DNA of 64,000 nucleotides from CAIUPE01 sp037131735. Lineage in GTDB: Bacteria > Pseudomonadota > Alphaproteobacteria > Rhizobiales > Beijerinckiaceae. The notes below the pieces were generated by a model, which saw nothing but the letters and a program-made list of their open reading frames with translations, was not told the DNA's origin and searched no databases. The stretch's first letter is position 1, and every line of letters starts with the position of its first letter. Location: contig JBAXQM010000002.1 of assembly GCA_037131735.1 (NCBI GenBank), positions 124,001 to 188,000 of the forward strand, written 5' to 3'. A program made the position numbers and the translations under genes. This document shows positions 53,392 to 61,808 of the stretch, piece after piece.

Positions 53392-55497
53392 TCAGGACGC
53401 GCCGCCGATTACGGCAACTACATTGATACGTTTCGTTTCGGGAAGTTCCTTGAATGACAGAACGAGACCATCGGCTGCGGCCTGTCTGACAAGGGTTGCA
53501 AGTTCGCGACGCAAAATCGGCGTCGTAACAACGACGAGTGTTTTTCCGGTTTTGGCCAAGAGATTCGATTGTTCTTCAAAAGCTTCCATCAATTTGCGGG
53601 CAAGGCCCGGTTCAATTGCATTGCCCAACGCACCATTTTGCTTTGCGTTTTGGATCATCAATTGCTCAAGACCAGTATCGAGCGTGACGATCGGCAATTC
53701 TTCTTTCGGTGATGAAATGCGTTGAATCAGAATTGGGCCGAGTGAAATACGCGCGGCCTCAATGAGATCATCCGTTTCGCGGCCTTTTGCGCTCGAAACA
53801 GCCTCAAGAATCCGCTTCATGTCAGCAACCGGAATCTGCTCTGCCACAAGCGCTTTCAACACTTGGGTGAGCTGCGGCAAGGACACGATTTTTGGAACGA
53901 CACCCTGCACAAGGTTAGGCGCCGTTTTTGCAAAATGATCGATAATGTCCTGCACATCATCTTGACCGAGGAGATCTGAGCCGCGTTGCATCAAAAGTTG
54001 ATGAAGATGGGTAGCAATGACAGTGCCGGCATCGACCACTGTATAATCAGCGGCAAGCGCACGAGGCTTGTCGGCCGGATCAATCCAGACAGCGTCGAGG
54101 CCGAATGTCGGATCTTTCACTTTTTGACCTGGCAGAACCACATTCGAATTCGCGCCCTGAATGGCGAGAAGCTTACCATTGATGACTTGATCTTCGGCCG
54201 CAATAACACCTGCAATCGTGATACGATAGGCCGACGGCATCAAAGAGAGATTGTCGCGTATGCGCACTTGCGGAATGATAAACCCGAGATCGCGCGAGAC
54301 TTGTTTCCGAATACCTGTAATGCGTGAGACGAGCGCGCCGCGCGTCGCATCTTCTATGAGCGGGATCAGTCCATAGCCGACTTCAATGAGCAGTGGTGTA
54401 GTGTTGGCTACATCGCTGATTGTGACTTCGTTTTTGTCTTCGTCACTAGCGCTGCTTTCAAAGCCGAGAGCTGGCTGCGCAGCTTCGAGAGCAAGCGTTT
54501 CAGCTTCTTTCTTGTCACGCTTATTGGCGAAATGAGCGATTGCCGCCGCACCTGCCGCGGCTGTGAGGAAAAGAAGATTTGGCATGCCAGGCAAAATGCC
54601 GATCAAGGCTAGAATGCCGGCAACGGGATACCACGCGCGACGTGAACCAATTTGGCGCGTGAGAGTCTTTGACAAATCGGACTCACCCGATTCACGCGTC
54701 ACGATCACGGCGGTGGCGATCGACAAGAGAAGCGACGGGATCTGGGCGACGAGACCGTCACCAATGGTGAGGGTTACATAAGTTGAGGCCGCTTCGCTGG
54801 CAGGCAGTCCGTGCTGAACCATGCCGATGATCAGGCCGCCAATGATATTGACCGCAAGAATCATGATGCCGGCGATCGCGTCGCCTTTCACGAATTTCGT
54901 CGCGCCGTCCATGGAACCATAGAAATCGGACTCGCGGGCGACGTCTTCGCGACGCTTGCGCGCAACATCGGGTGTGATGATGCCGGCATTGAGATCGGCA
55001 TCGATCGCCATTTGTTTGCCGGGCATAGCATCAAGCGTAAAGCGGGCGGCGACTTCTGAAACGCGGCCAGTGCCCTTCACGATCACGACGAGGTTGATCA
55101 CCATCAAGATTATGAAGACGAGAATGCCGACGACAAAGTTGCCGCCGATGACAAATTCACCAAAAGATTCAATGACATGGCCCGCAGCGGCGGTGCCTTC
55201 GTGACCATGAACAAGGACGACTCGGGCTGAGGCGACGTTGAGTGCCAGACGCAAGATCGTGGCGAAGAGCAGAATGGTCGGGAAGGCCGAGAAATCGAGC
55301 GGCCGATACATATTCACGCTCACCATCAAGATCGACAGCGAGATGACAATATTCAGCGTGAAGAAGACATCGAGCAGGAACGGCGGAATCGGCACGACCA
55401 TCATGACGATAAATGCAACCAGCGCGAGCGGCAGCATCAAAGACTGTGCCCAGCGGCCAATACCTGCCTGTTGGTTTATCGACAGTGCGTCGCTCAC
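53392..55497 (-). CDS. flhA: flagellar export gate protein
   Basis: A 701-aa inner-membrane component of the flagellar type III export gate. The N-terminal half has about eight membrane segments, and the FHIPEP signature is FTLDAMPGKQMAIDADL near residue 150. The C-terminal cytoplasmic domain binds chaperone-substrate complexes (VWIDPADKPRALAADYTVVD). It starts with GTG at 55497 and heads the flhA-flhF-flhG-fliA operon. Confidence 0.96.
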   Translation of the reverse strand: MSDALSINQQAGIGRWAQSLMLPLALVAFIVMMVVPIPPFLLDVFFTLNIVISLSILMVSVNMYRPLDFSAFPTILLFATILRLALNVASARVVLVHGHEGTAAAGHVIESFGEFVIGGNFVVGILVFIILMVINLVVIVKGTGRVSEVAARFTLDAMPGKQMAIDADLNAGIITPDVARKRREDVARESDFYGSMDGATKFVKGDAIAGIMILAVNIIGGLIIGMVQHGLPASEAASTYVTLTIGDGLVAQIPSLLLSIATAVIVTRESGESDLSKTLTRQIGSRRAWYPVAGILALIGILPGMPNLLFLTAAAGAAAIAHFANKRDKKEAETLALEAAQPALGFESSASDEDKNEVTISDVANTTPLLIEVGYGLIPLIEDATRGALVSRITGIRKQVSRDLGFIIPQVRIRDNLSLMPSAYRITIAGVIAAEDQVINGKLLAIQGANSNVVLPGQKVKDPTFGLDAVWIDPADKPRALAADYTVVDAGTVIATHLHQLLMQRGSDLLGQDDVQDIIDHFAKTAPNLVQGVVPKIVSLPQLTQVLKALVAEQIPVADMKRILEAVSSAKGRETDDLIEAARISLGPILIQRISSPKEELPIVTLDTGLEQLMIQNAKQNGALGNAIEPGLARKLMEAFEEQSNLLAKTGKTLVVVTTPILRRELATLVRQAAADGLVLSFKELPETKRINVVAVIGGAS

Positions 55498-55595
55498 TTA
55501 ACTACCCGCCTTGTGTCGGAAACCCGACGAAATGGTTCAAATCAACCGCTTTGGCCCTTTTTGCGGAGGGTTTGGCGGTGGTTCGGGTAGGTAAA

Positions 55596-55611
55596 AGCAA
55601 GGGGTATGCCA
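55596..55611 (-). promoter_or_regulatory. sigma-54 promoter of flhA-flhF-flhG-fliA
   Basis: Minus strand TGGCATACCCCTTGCT has the -24/-12 pattern with correct spacing. It gives a leader of about 85 bases before the GTG start of flhA. Confidence 0.8.
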
Positions 55612-55640
55612 GCGAGAAAATTTTGTTGGTTTAACCCGCT

Positions 55641-55656
55641 CGGCACGGAATTTGCT
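55641..55656 (+). promoter_or_regulatory. sigma-54 promoter of the flgP-flgT-flgA operon
   Basis: CGGCACGGAATTTGCT matches the consensus except for the first base. It lies 78 bases before the start of the LPP20 lipoprotein gene, back to back with the flhA promoter only 29 bases away. Confidence 0.75.
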
Positions 55657-55733
55657 GAAAGGGTTCTGACCGATTTCTCGATGCGCGGGTTGCGCCCTCT
55701 GCGTGACCCCGAGCCTGCAAAGGATATACCGCC

Positions 55734-56213
55734 GTGAAACTTACCCATTTTGGGCTTTTTGCCTCCCTCGCTCTTTCCGGGGCTTTCCTTTCAGGCTGCG
55801 CCACGGCGACCGACAAAACCAAGATGGCTGCGGCAGCACCGGCAGCTACAACGTCCTCGACAGCAGCTCCTGTCGATACCGGTGCGATCCGGGGGATTGG
55901 CTATGCAGCGATTTCCATCCAACCCGGCCGGACGCGGGTGCAGAAGCAATTGATGGCGATCCGGGCGTCACGGCTCATGGCCATGCGCGAACTTGCCGAA
56001 AAGATTTATGGTCTTGATGTGAATTCGTATGCTTCGCTTTCAGAAGGTATGATGCAGGCGGATACGTTGCGCGGCACAGTTGCCGGCATTGTGCGCAGTG
56101 CACGCACGGTCTCGATCGGTCCGATCAAGAGCGACATCTACGAAACTATCCTTGAAATTGATGCGTCGGACGCTGCAGCCATGACGGCGCAGGGCGCCCC
56201 GAAATATCACTAA
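55734..56213 (+). CDS. flgP: LPP20-family outer-membrane lipoprotein, FlgP-like
   Basis: A 159-aa lipoprotein with signal peptide MKLTHFGLFASLALSGAFLS and the acylated Cys at residue 22 (LSGC). An Ala/Thr-rich linker (to about 50) leads to the LPP20 domain (RVQKQLMAIRASRLMAMREL, LAEKIYGLDVNSYASLSEGM). In Vibrio and Campylobacter FlgP forms an outer-membrane-associated basal disk around the L-ring. The start is GTG, with AAGGA 11 bases upstream. It is directly followed by a FlgT-like gene, supporting the FlgP call. Confidence 0.75.
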   Translation: MKLTHFGLFASLALSGAFLSGCATATDKTKMAAAAPAATTSSTAAPVDTGAIRGIGYAAISIQPGRTRVQKQLMAIRASRLMAMRELAEKIYGLDVNSYASLSEGMMQADTLRGTVAGIVRSARTVSIGPIKSDIYETILEIDASDAAAMTAQGAPKYH

Positions 56214-56223
56214 GAGTGTGACA

Positions 56224-57324
56224 ATGCAGTCCTTCCGTTTCATTCTAGCCGCAACACTTTTCGCGCTCTTTGGCTTTGATCAAGCGATGGCAGGCACGCG
56301 ACTCGTGCATGCTGTGGGTCGCGCAGCGATTGCGAATGGTGATGTTGCCGGTGCGCGTAAATCCGCACTTGCAGAAGCGCTTTATGATGCGGCGGGACAA
56401 GTTCGTATGTCGGTACGCGGATCTACCATGGTGTCGGATGCAGGCACTTTGCGCGAAGAAAGTGGAATCGTCGTTTCTGGTCAGCTTAAGGGCTATCAAG
56501 TCCTTGATGAACGCCGTGAGGGTAGTCATTTCGTTGTCACGATTGATGCGCTCGCCGATACAGATGAAGGCGAATGTGCCTCGTCTAAAAAATCGGATGT
56601 TGCCATTGGCGCCATCGATGTGCGCGTTGCGCCAGGACTGAGCGGTAAGGTCGAACGTCAAGGCCGCGAAGGTGTTGAACGTCTCTTTACAGTACTGAAT
56701 GAAGAGCCAGCCTTGCGCGCCGTTGATGATCGTCGCTTTAATCCTGTGACGCGCTCATCAAATGCTGTGAAGCAGAATCTCGCTTATCTGGCAGTTGTCG
56801 AGAATTATCGGCCAACACCTGGCGTGTTGCGCCTTGACGGAACAGTCAAGCTTGAGCGTGCGCGACTTGGCAATGATTTCATTGAAGAAACAGCCATTGA
56901 AGTCACAGCTGATTTGCAAGTTGTCGATACAATGACCGGTGCTGTTCGCGAGCGCATCGTTGAAAGCGCAATGGTTCCGCTCGATATGCATCTATGGGGA
57001 ACGGATATTCCGCTTCCTGCAAATGTAACCGGCAGTTTTGATGATCTTTGGCGTCAAGTTGCGGCTCGTGTTGCTGATCATGTCGGATGTGACACCGTGA
57101 GAGCCGTAGTGACATCAATCTCTGGTAATAAGGCGACCATATCAGCTGGTGCCGCTAATGGCGTGAAGCCTGGCGATTATTTCCTTGTTGAGCTTCCGTC
57201 CGAGACAAAAAATTCATGGCAGATTATTCGGGTTGAATCCGCAGGCGCTAATCAATCCGTTGCGCGTTTGATGAAACCGAAGCCAGCAATTCATGCCAAT
57301 TCCGTTGCGGTGTTATTGCAATGA
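56224..57324 (+). CDS. flgT: FlgT-like periplasmic H-ring protein
   Basis: A 366-aa exported protein. The signal peptide is MQSFRFILAATLFALFGFDQ, cleaved after AMA. The N-terminal domain (AVGRAAIANGDVAGARKSAL) and a middle domain with ERLFTVLNEEPALRAVDDRR are followed by a C-terminal domain (SISGNKATISAGAANGVKPG) that fit FlgT domains N, M and C. FlgT forms the H-ring that stabilises the outer-membrane basal body in Vibrio. The ATG at 56224, seven bases after AAGAG, is preferred to GTG 56218. Placement after FlgP-like and before flgA agrees with the call. Confidence 0.75.
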   Translation: MQSFRFILAATLFALFGFDQAMAGTRLVHAVGRAAIANGDVAGARKSALAEALYDAAGQVRMSVRGSTMVSDAGTLREESGIVVSGQLKGYQVLDERREGSHFVVTIDALADTDEGECASSKKSDVAIGAIDVRVAPGLSGKVERQGREGVERLFTVLNEEPALRAVDDRRFNPVTRSSNAVKQNLAYLAVVENYRPTPGVLRLDGTVKLERARLGNDFIEETAIEVTADLQVVDTMTGAVRERIVESAMVPLDMHLWGTDIPLPANVTGSFDDLWRQVAARVADHVGCDTVRAVVTSISGNKATISAGAANGVKPGDYFLVELPSETKNSWQIIRVESAGANQSVARLMKPKPAIHANSVAVLLQ

Positions 57325-58061
57325 ATTCTCGATACATCAAAGCATCTCTTGGCGTTGTAATCGCGAGTTTGATCGCGATGCCTTCGCACGCCGATGACGC
57401 GATGTGGGGTGCCGATGATATTCGCTCCGTTGTTCAAGATTATTTCGTTGCGAGTGGACGCGCACTTCCGCCGGAAGCGCAGATTGGACCACTGGATGAT
57501 CGCTTGAAGGTTGCGGCCTGTGCGACATCACCCCTCGTCCAACCACGAAGTGCTTATAGTTCAAGTCTTGTTATTACCTGTAAAGCACCAGTATCGTGGA
57601 ATTTTACGGTTCGCGTTGAAGGCATTGAAGCGCCACCCGCGGTAACAGTCCCGCGTGCGGTCAGTGCCGGTGGTCCTGTTAAACAATGGAATGTCATTGT
57701 GCCGCGCGTCGCCCTCGCTGCCGGAACCATTCTTACTAGTGACATGCTTGAAGAGCGGGTAACGAATCAACCTCCAGGCGGCGCCTTAATGAAAGGCGTC
57801 TCTGAAGCTGTTGGTTTACGCCTTGTTTCGGCATTGCAGCCGGGGAACGTATTGACGACACGCAATGTTGCGCGCGCGCCCACGGTGATGAAGGGTGAGA
57901 CAATTACCCTGATTGCGGAAGGCGAGGGCTTTTCAATTTCTGCGACCGCTCGCGCGGAGGAAGATGGATTTGAGGGCGACCTCGTTTCGGTTCGCAATGT
58001 GAAAAGTGGTGTGGTGTTATCGGGTCGGGTGGCGCAAAGCGGCACCGTGATCATTCGCTGA
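57321..58061 (+). CDS. flgA: P-ring assembly chaperone
   Basis: A 246-aa periplasmic protein that helps FlgI form the P-ring. The signal peptide is MNSRYIKASLGVVIASLIAM, cleaved near SHA-DD. The C-terminal SAF domain includes VPRVALAAGTILTSDMLEER and SVRNVKSGVVLSGRVAQSG. Its first four bases overlap the end of flgT (ATGA), so translation is likely coupled. Confidence 0.92.
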   Translation: MNSRYIKASLGVVIASLIAMPSHADDAMWGADDIRSVVQDYFVASGRALPPEAQIGPLDDRLKVAACATSPLVQPRSAYSSSLVITCKAPVSWNFTVRVEGIEAPPAVTVPRAVSAGGPVKQWNVIVPRVALAAGTILTSDMLEERVTNQPPGGALMKGVSEAVGLRLVSALQPGNVLTTRNVARAPTVMKGETITLIAEGEGFSISATARAEEDGFEGDLVSVRNVKSGVVLSGRVAQSGTVIIR

Positions 58062-58076
58062 ATTGGAATTTGTACC

Positions 58077-58391
58077 GTGGACCATATGACCGAAACCGGC
58101 TTTCTCGACGCGGTAGGGCGAACAGCAGAGATTCTCGCAGCGATTGAACGTTCAATCATGGATGAGAACCGACAGGCTATAGAGCGTTTGACGCTTGATC
58201 TTCATGCCGAGCTCTCAGGCTTTGCCGGCCGCGTTCCGGGTTCACCCGAAGACCATGCCGCCGTTCTGCGAATTCGTGAAACGACGCTAAAACTTGAGAA
58301 ATTGCTTGCCGATCGCATGGCTTCCAAGGATAGTGTTCCCGTTCGGCGGAAGCCGAAGCATCGTCCGGGGCTTGTAACCTATCAATCCTGA
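58077..58391 (+). CDS. small helical protein, possible FlgN-type chaperone
   Basis: A 104-aa, largely helical protein (TETGFLDAVGRTAEILAAIE; AVLRIRETTLKLEKLLADRM). The size, helical content and position after flgA are like FlgN, the export chaperone for FlgK and FlgL, but sequence similarity is not strong enough for a name. The start is either GTG 58077 or ATG 58086; ribosome sites do not decide between them. Confidence 0.6.
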   Translation: MDHMTETGFLDAVGRTAEILAAIERSIMDENRQAIERLTLDLHAELSGFAGRVPGSPEDHAAVLRIRETTLKLEKLLADRMASKDSVPVRRKPKHRPGLVTYQS

Positions 58392-58431
58392 CCCGATACC
58401 CTTGGGTGCGTGTGTTGTATTTTTGGCGTGA

Positions 58432-58854
58432 ATGATTTCCATGATGGCGTCTGACTGGTTTACGTTTGTTATTGTTGTTCTTGTGTTCGGTGCGGGCCCG
58501 ACATTAGCGGCCCTTATCTTCTTTGAGCTTCGTCATCGTAAGACACAAGTTGCACTTGAGGCGCGACTGGAAAAATTATCCGATCAGATGGGCGCGCTTG
58601 ACTCGAATACAGTCCGTTCGAGTATCACGCTTGAGAGCTCTTTTACGGATTCAATTCGTAAAGTTCAGGCTGAAATCAAATCGCTTGAAATCGTCTTCCG
58701 CGGCGCTGGACAAACTCCGCGTGAAAATCCCGAGTCAGTTGATGCTGCAATCCGTTTAGCGCGCGAAGGTGTGACGAGCGATCTCATCGTAGCAAAAACC
58801 GGATTACCGGTTCACGCGGTTGAGTCTATCATCTCGCTGCACGGACGACGTTGA
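58432..58854 (+). CDS. membrane-anchored protein with DUF2802-like C-terminus
   Basis: A 140-aa protein: one membrane segment at about residues 9-30 (FTFVIVVLVFGAGPTLAALI), a coiled coil (35-90), and a helix-turn-helix-like C-terminal block AAIRLAREGVTSDLIVAKTG typical of DUF2802 proteins found beside flagellar genes. Its role is unknown. It probably belongs to the flgP-flgT-flgA transcript. Confidence 0.7.
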   Translation: MISMMASDWFTFVIVVLVFGAGPTLAALIFFELRHRKTQVALEARLEKLSDQMGALDSNTVRSSITLESSFTDSIRKVQAEIKSLEIVFRGAGQTPRENPESVDAAIRLAREGVTSDLIVAKTGLPVHAVESIISLHGRR

Positions 58855-58875
58855 TCCGCTCGCCCCTTTAGTGCT

Positions 58876-59544
58876 TCAGCGTTTTTTGTTCTTATCACGA
58901 TCGAGGCGCAACATCGCGCCCGTTGTCATTTCAAGTTTGGGTCCGTCATCGGGATTTGCAAGAGCAATGCGTGCGCGGGGCAGAAACCCATCTTTCACCG
59001 CTGTGTCGCGTAAAAACATCGGGCCACCCATCGCCAGCGTGATGATGCTACCGATATAGACGACGACAAAAGCGAGTGTGCTTGTTGCAAAGCCAATGCC
59101 GTACATAAAGATTGTCGCGGCCATCATTTGCCATAGCCGAAAATAGCCATAAGCGATGATTGGAAAGGGTAACCAGATTGGCGAAATCCGTTCAGGCAAT
59201 AAGAGTAATGAATCTTCATGGCGTATTGCCGAATAATAGGGTGTCCACGCCTCTTTGATGTCGATCGTGATTTCGTTCGTAAGTGGATAGGGCTCAAGCT
59301 TTATCCCCGTGGCGCCGCCGATCGTCGCCATTTTGAAGGTAATTTTATCGCGCAAGACCGTGATCCATTCTTTCTGCGCGCCTATTTCCTCAAGAATACT
59401 GGGCATTTCTAAAGCTTCAAGGGGTTCACGTTGACCGATTTTCAACAATACATCGCCCGCTAACAAACCAAGTTTTTCACCTGGTGAAAGCTTTTCGACG
59501 TCGGTCACTTTAACCGCTGTGCCGGAATATGTTTCTATGCCCAT
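58876..59544 (-). CDS. membrane protein with PDZ-like N-terminus
   Basis: A 222-aa protein. Residues 1-90 resemble a PDZ-like fold (VEKLSPGEKLGLLAGDVLLK), followed by two or three membrane segments (about 120-180: WLPFPIIAYGYFRLWQMMAA; FATSTLAFVVVYIGSIITLA) and a basic tail. It is last in the leftward fliN-fliO-fliP-fliQ-fliR-flhB series. No protease catalytic triad is visible. Function unknown. Confidence 0.6.
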   Translation of the reverse strand: MGIETYSGTAVKVTDVEKLSPGEKLGLLAGDVLLKIGQREPLEALEMPSILEEIGAQKEWITVLRDKITFKMATIGGATGIKLEPYPLTNEITIDIKEAWTPYYSAIRHEDSLLLLPERISPIWLPFPIIAYGYFRLWQMMAATIFMYGIGFATSTLAFVVVYIGSIITLAMGGPMFLRDTAVKDGFLPRARIALANPDDGPKLEMTTGAMLRLDRDKNKKR

Positions 59545-59573
59545 GATCGATCGGCTCGAACCGAAATCTATTC

Positions 59574-60458
59574 TTATGGATATTTGATCACGATGTCAGG
59601 CTGCGGTGCGGCTTTGCGGTTGCGGGCCGCTTTTTGGGCTTCCATTGCAGCCGTGCGCATGGCTTCCGCCTGTTGCTTTTTCACGATCTCCTCAATCTGT
59701 TTGGCGAGGTCGACTTTTGGGTTAGACGCTTCCATCGCTTTGATCTGCTCTTTCATCGCATCAGAGACTTGAGCAACAACAAGTTTGTTTGAAGCAACCA
59801 GATCTTCAATCATCTTACGGGTTGCAGCGGGGAGGTTATTCATAGCTTCCGAATTTTCGGCGATTTTGCCCTGAATAGCTTGTTGATTAGCAATATCGCC
59901 TTGCATCAACGCTTTGATTTCTTCCTGCTGCGCCATCAAGGCAGCAAGGCGCTTTTCAGACTCGGTTGCGGCTTTTTCAACGCGCGTCGCCGCTGTCGTA
60001 AAGGCATTCACTTCCTCAGCAAATGCCATGAGAGCATCACGATTGACATTCGTCATCGAGTCAAAGCGGTTCATCGCTTTATAATAGAAGGCAACTGAGA
60101 TGCCGAGGGCGATCGAGGCCATGAATAGAAATAGAACGCCGGTTGAGATGAGAAGCTTGTTGGAGCGCGACGCACCCGTAACAAGTTCGGCCACCTGCTT
60201 TTTGATCTTTGCAACATCGCTGCTGGCATCGGCTGTTGTTTCTGCAGTAGCAAGAGCAAGCTGAATAGCCTCTTCAATGGAAGGTGCCTTAGGCTTTCCA
60301 GCATCTTTGCCGCCTTTGGCCTTTTCCTTAGAGGCTTCAGCCGTCTCCGATGACGCTTCTGAGGTCCCTTCGGCTGCGTGCTCGGCAGCATGGGCGTCGG
60401 CGGGTGCCTCGCTTTTTGCTTCAGCCTTTGGGGCGGCTTTCTCGGGCTTCTTACTCAT
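59574..60458 (-). CDS. membrane-anchored coiled-coil protein
   Basis: A 294-aa protein: an Ala/Glu/Lys-rich cytoplasmic N-terminus (1-70), a membrane segment at about 104-126 (LLISTGVLFLFMASIALGIS), and a long coiled coil to about 280 (RVEKAATESEKRLAALMAQQ), ending in a basic, Pro-containing tail. Type II topology with a periplasmic coiled coil is likely. The start codon overlaps the stop of the 73-aa upstream gene (ATGA). It may span the periplasm to a basal-body ring; that is inference from topology and location. Confidence 0.65.
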   Translation of the reverse strand: MSKKPEKAAPKAEAKSEAPADAHAAEHAAEGTSEASSETAEASKEKAKGGKDAGKPKAPSIEEAIQLALATAETTADASSDVAKIKKQVAELVTGASRSNKLLISTGVLFLFMASIALGISVAFYYKAMNRFDSMTNVNRDALMAFAEEVNAFTTAATRVEKAATESEKRLAALMAQQEEIKALMQGDIANQQAIQGKIAENSEAMNNLPAATRKMIEDLVASNKLVVAQVSDAMKEQIKAMEASNPKVDLAKQIEEIVKKQQAEAMRTAAMEAQKAARNRKAAPQPDIVIKYP

Positions 60459-60676
60459 AATCGAACATCCTCAAGCGAAAATTCTTTGGCCGGCTGGTCC
60501 CCGCGCATACGGCAAGGCTCTCCCGAATTGACTAGCACATCTCGTGCCGGATGCTGGCGGGACCGCATACCAAAAGCACGGCAGCCATAGGGCCAAGCCG
60601 GTTGGTGGGTAATGAAGAAGTGCGAACACCCGTGACACGAAGCAAGTGCGCTGTTCGTTTCGTTATCAAGCAACAC
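60455..60676 (-). CDS. small Cys-containing protein between flhB and the coiled-coil gene
   Basis: A 73-aa protein not called by the longest-ORF rule. It has SCHGCSHFFITHQPAWPYGC, RAFGMRSRQHPARDVLVNSG and GEPCR: four Cys residues that could bind metal. This resembles a widespread family of about 60-aa proteins with a C-x-x-C-x-H-[FY]..P..P.GC.A.G.KSR pattern. The start appears to be GTG at 60676, with GGAG eight bases upstream, inside the end of flhB. Its stop overlaps the next start. Tight coupling to flhB on one side and the coiled-coil gene on the other indicates a true gene. Function unknown. Confidence 0.7.
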   Translation of the reverse strand: MLLDNETNSALASCHGCSHFFITHQPAWPYGCRAFGMRSRQHPARDVLVNSGEPCRMRGDQPAKEFSLEDVRL

Positions 60677-61808
60677 GGCGACGCTCCATGGCTCGTCCAT
60701 TCATGTCAAATTGGAGCTCTTTCGGCACCTCGATCTCGGGCTTGTCGCCCTCGGCGCCGGCGTGGAACACAAAACTCAGAACGGTAGCGACAGCTTGATA
60801 GAGCTCGGAATGGATCTCGCCCCCAATTTCCGATGTGAAGTAAATCGCACGTGCGAGCATCGGATATTCAAGGACGGGCATCTTTTTCTCGGCGGCCTGT
60901 TCGCGGATCATTTTAGCGATCGCATCAGAGCCTTTTACGACAACTTTGGGCGCCGTGCCTTTGACAAAATCATAGCGCAGACCAATGGCAAAATGTTGCG
61001 GGTTGGTGATGATCACTTGCGCTTGATTGATATTGGCAACTGAACCGCGTTCAGCGGCCTCGCGTTGGAGTTTTCGAATGCGTGCTTTGACTTCCGGGGA
61101 TCCGTCTGTTTCCTTCATTTCGTCTCTGACTTCCTGCTTTGTCATTTTGAGACTTTGGGTATGACGATACCATTGGTATAGGGCATCGATTGCAGCCAGA
61201 ACGGCCGTCGCGAAAACAAGCACGAGTATGGTAGAGGCCACGAGTTCTCCCGTACTCGCTAATGCCGCTTCAAAGGGCAAGCGCGCGAGGGCCATCGCAT
61301 CGGGTAAACGATGGAAGAGATATCCGGTGCCAACTACGCCAATTAGAATTGTTTTTACGACGGACTTAAATAATTCAATGAGCCCGTTAAGACCAAACAT
61401 CCGCGAGATACCGCGGAATAAAGACAATTTCTCGAATTTCAGTCCAATATTTCCGATGATGAAATGAAACCCACCAAAGGCAATCTGCGCGGTTATCAAA
61501 AGGGCTACAAGCGGGACCGAAAAGAAAATCATCGGCAAGGCAATGTCGCCCATGCGCGCGGCGAACATTTCTGGAAGGGGCATGTCTCGTTGCAGGGCGT
61601 CTGAAAAATCAAGTCCATTGCGGAACGCATTTAAAAATTCAGTGAAATAATAATGGCCACCAATCGAAATCTGTAACGCGCCGCCAAGCAGGACGGCAGC
61701 CATAAGCAGTTCCCGTGAAGTGAGAATTTGACCTTCTTCAAGCGCGCGTTCGAGTTTTCGGCCTGTTGGGTCTTCTGTCCGTTCTTGACCTTCGTCGGTT
61801 TCGGCCAT
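60666..61808 (-). CDS. flhB: flagellar export specificity switch
   Basis: A 380-aa export component with four membrane segments (residues about 30-210) and a C-terminal cytoplasmic domain. The autocleavage site is VIITNPQHFAIGLRYD around residue 270. The usual motif is NPTH; here it is NPQH, which keeps the Asn and Pro needed for cleavage. FlhB switches export from hook to filament substrates. The start codon overlaps the fliR stop. Confidence 0.95.
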   Translation of the reverse strand: MAETDEGQERTEDPTGRKLERALEEGQILTSRELLMAAVLLGGALQISIGGHYYFTEFLNAFRNGLDFSDALQRDMPLPEMFAARMGDIALPMIFFSVPLVALLITAQIAFGGFHFIIGNIGLKFEKLSLFRGISRMFGLNGLIELFKSVVKTILIGVVGTGYLFHRLPDAMALARLPFEAALASTGELVASTILVLVFATAVLAAIDALYQWYRHTQSLKMTKQEVRDEMKETDGSPEVKARIRKLQREAAERGSVANINQAQVIITNPQHFAIGLRYDFVKGTAPKVVVKGSDAIAKMIREQAAEKKMPVLEYPMLARAIYFTSEIGGEIHSELYQAVATVLSFVFHAGAEGDKPEIEVPKELQFDMNGRAMERRRVA

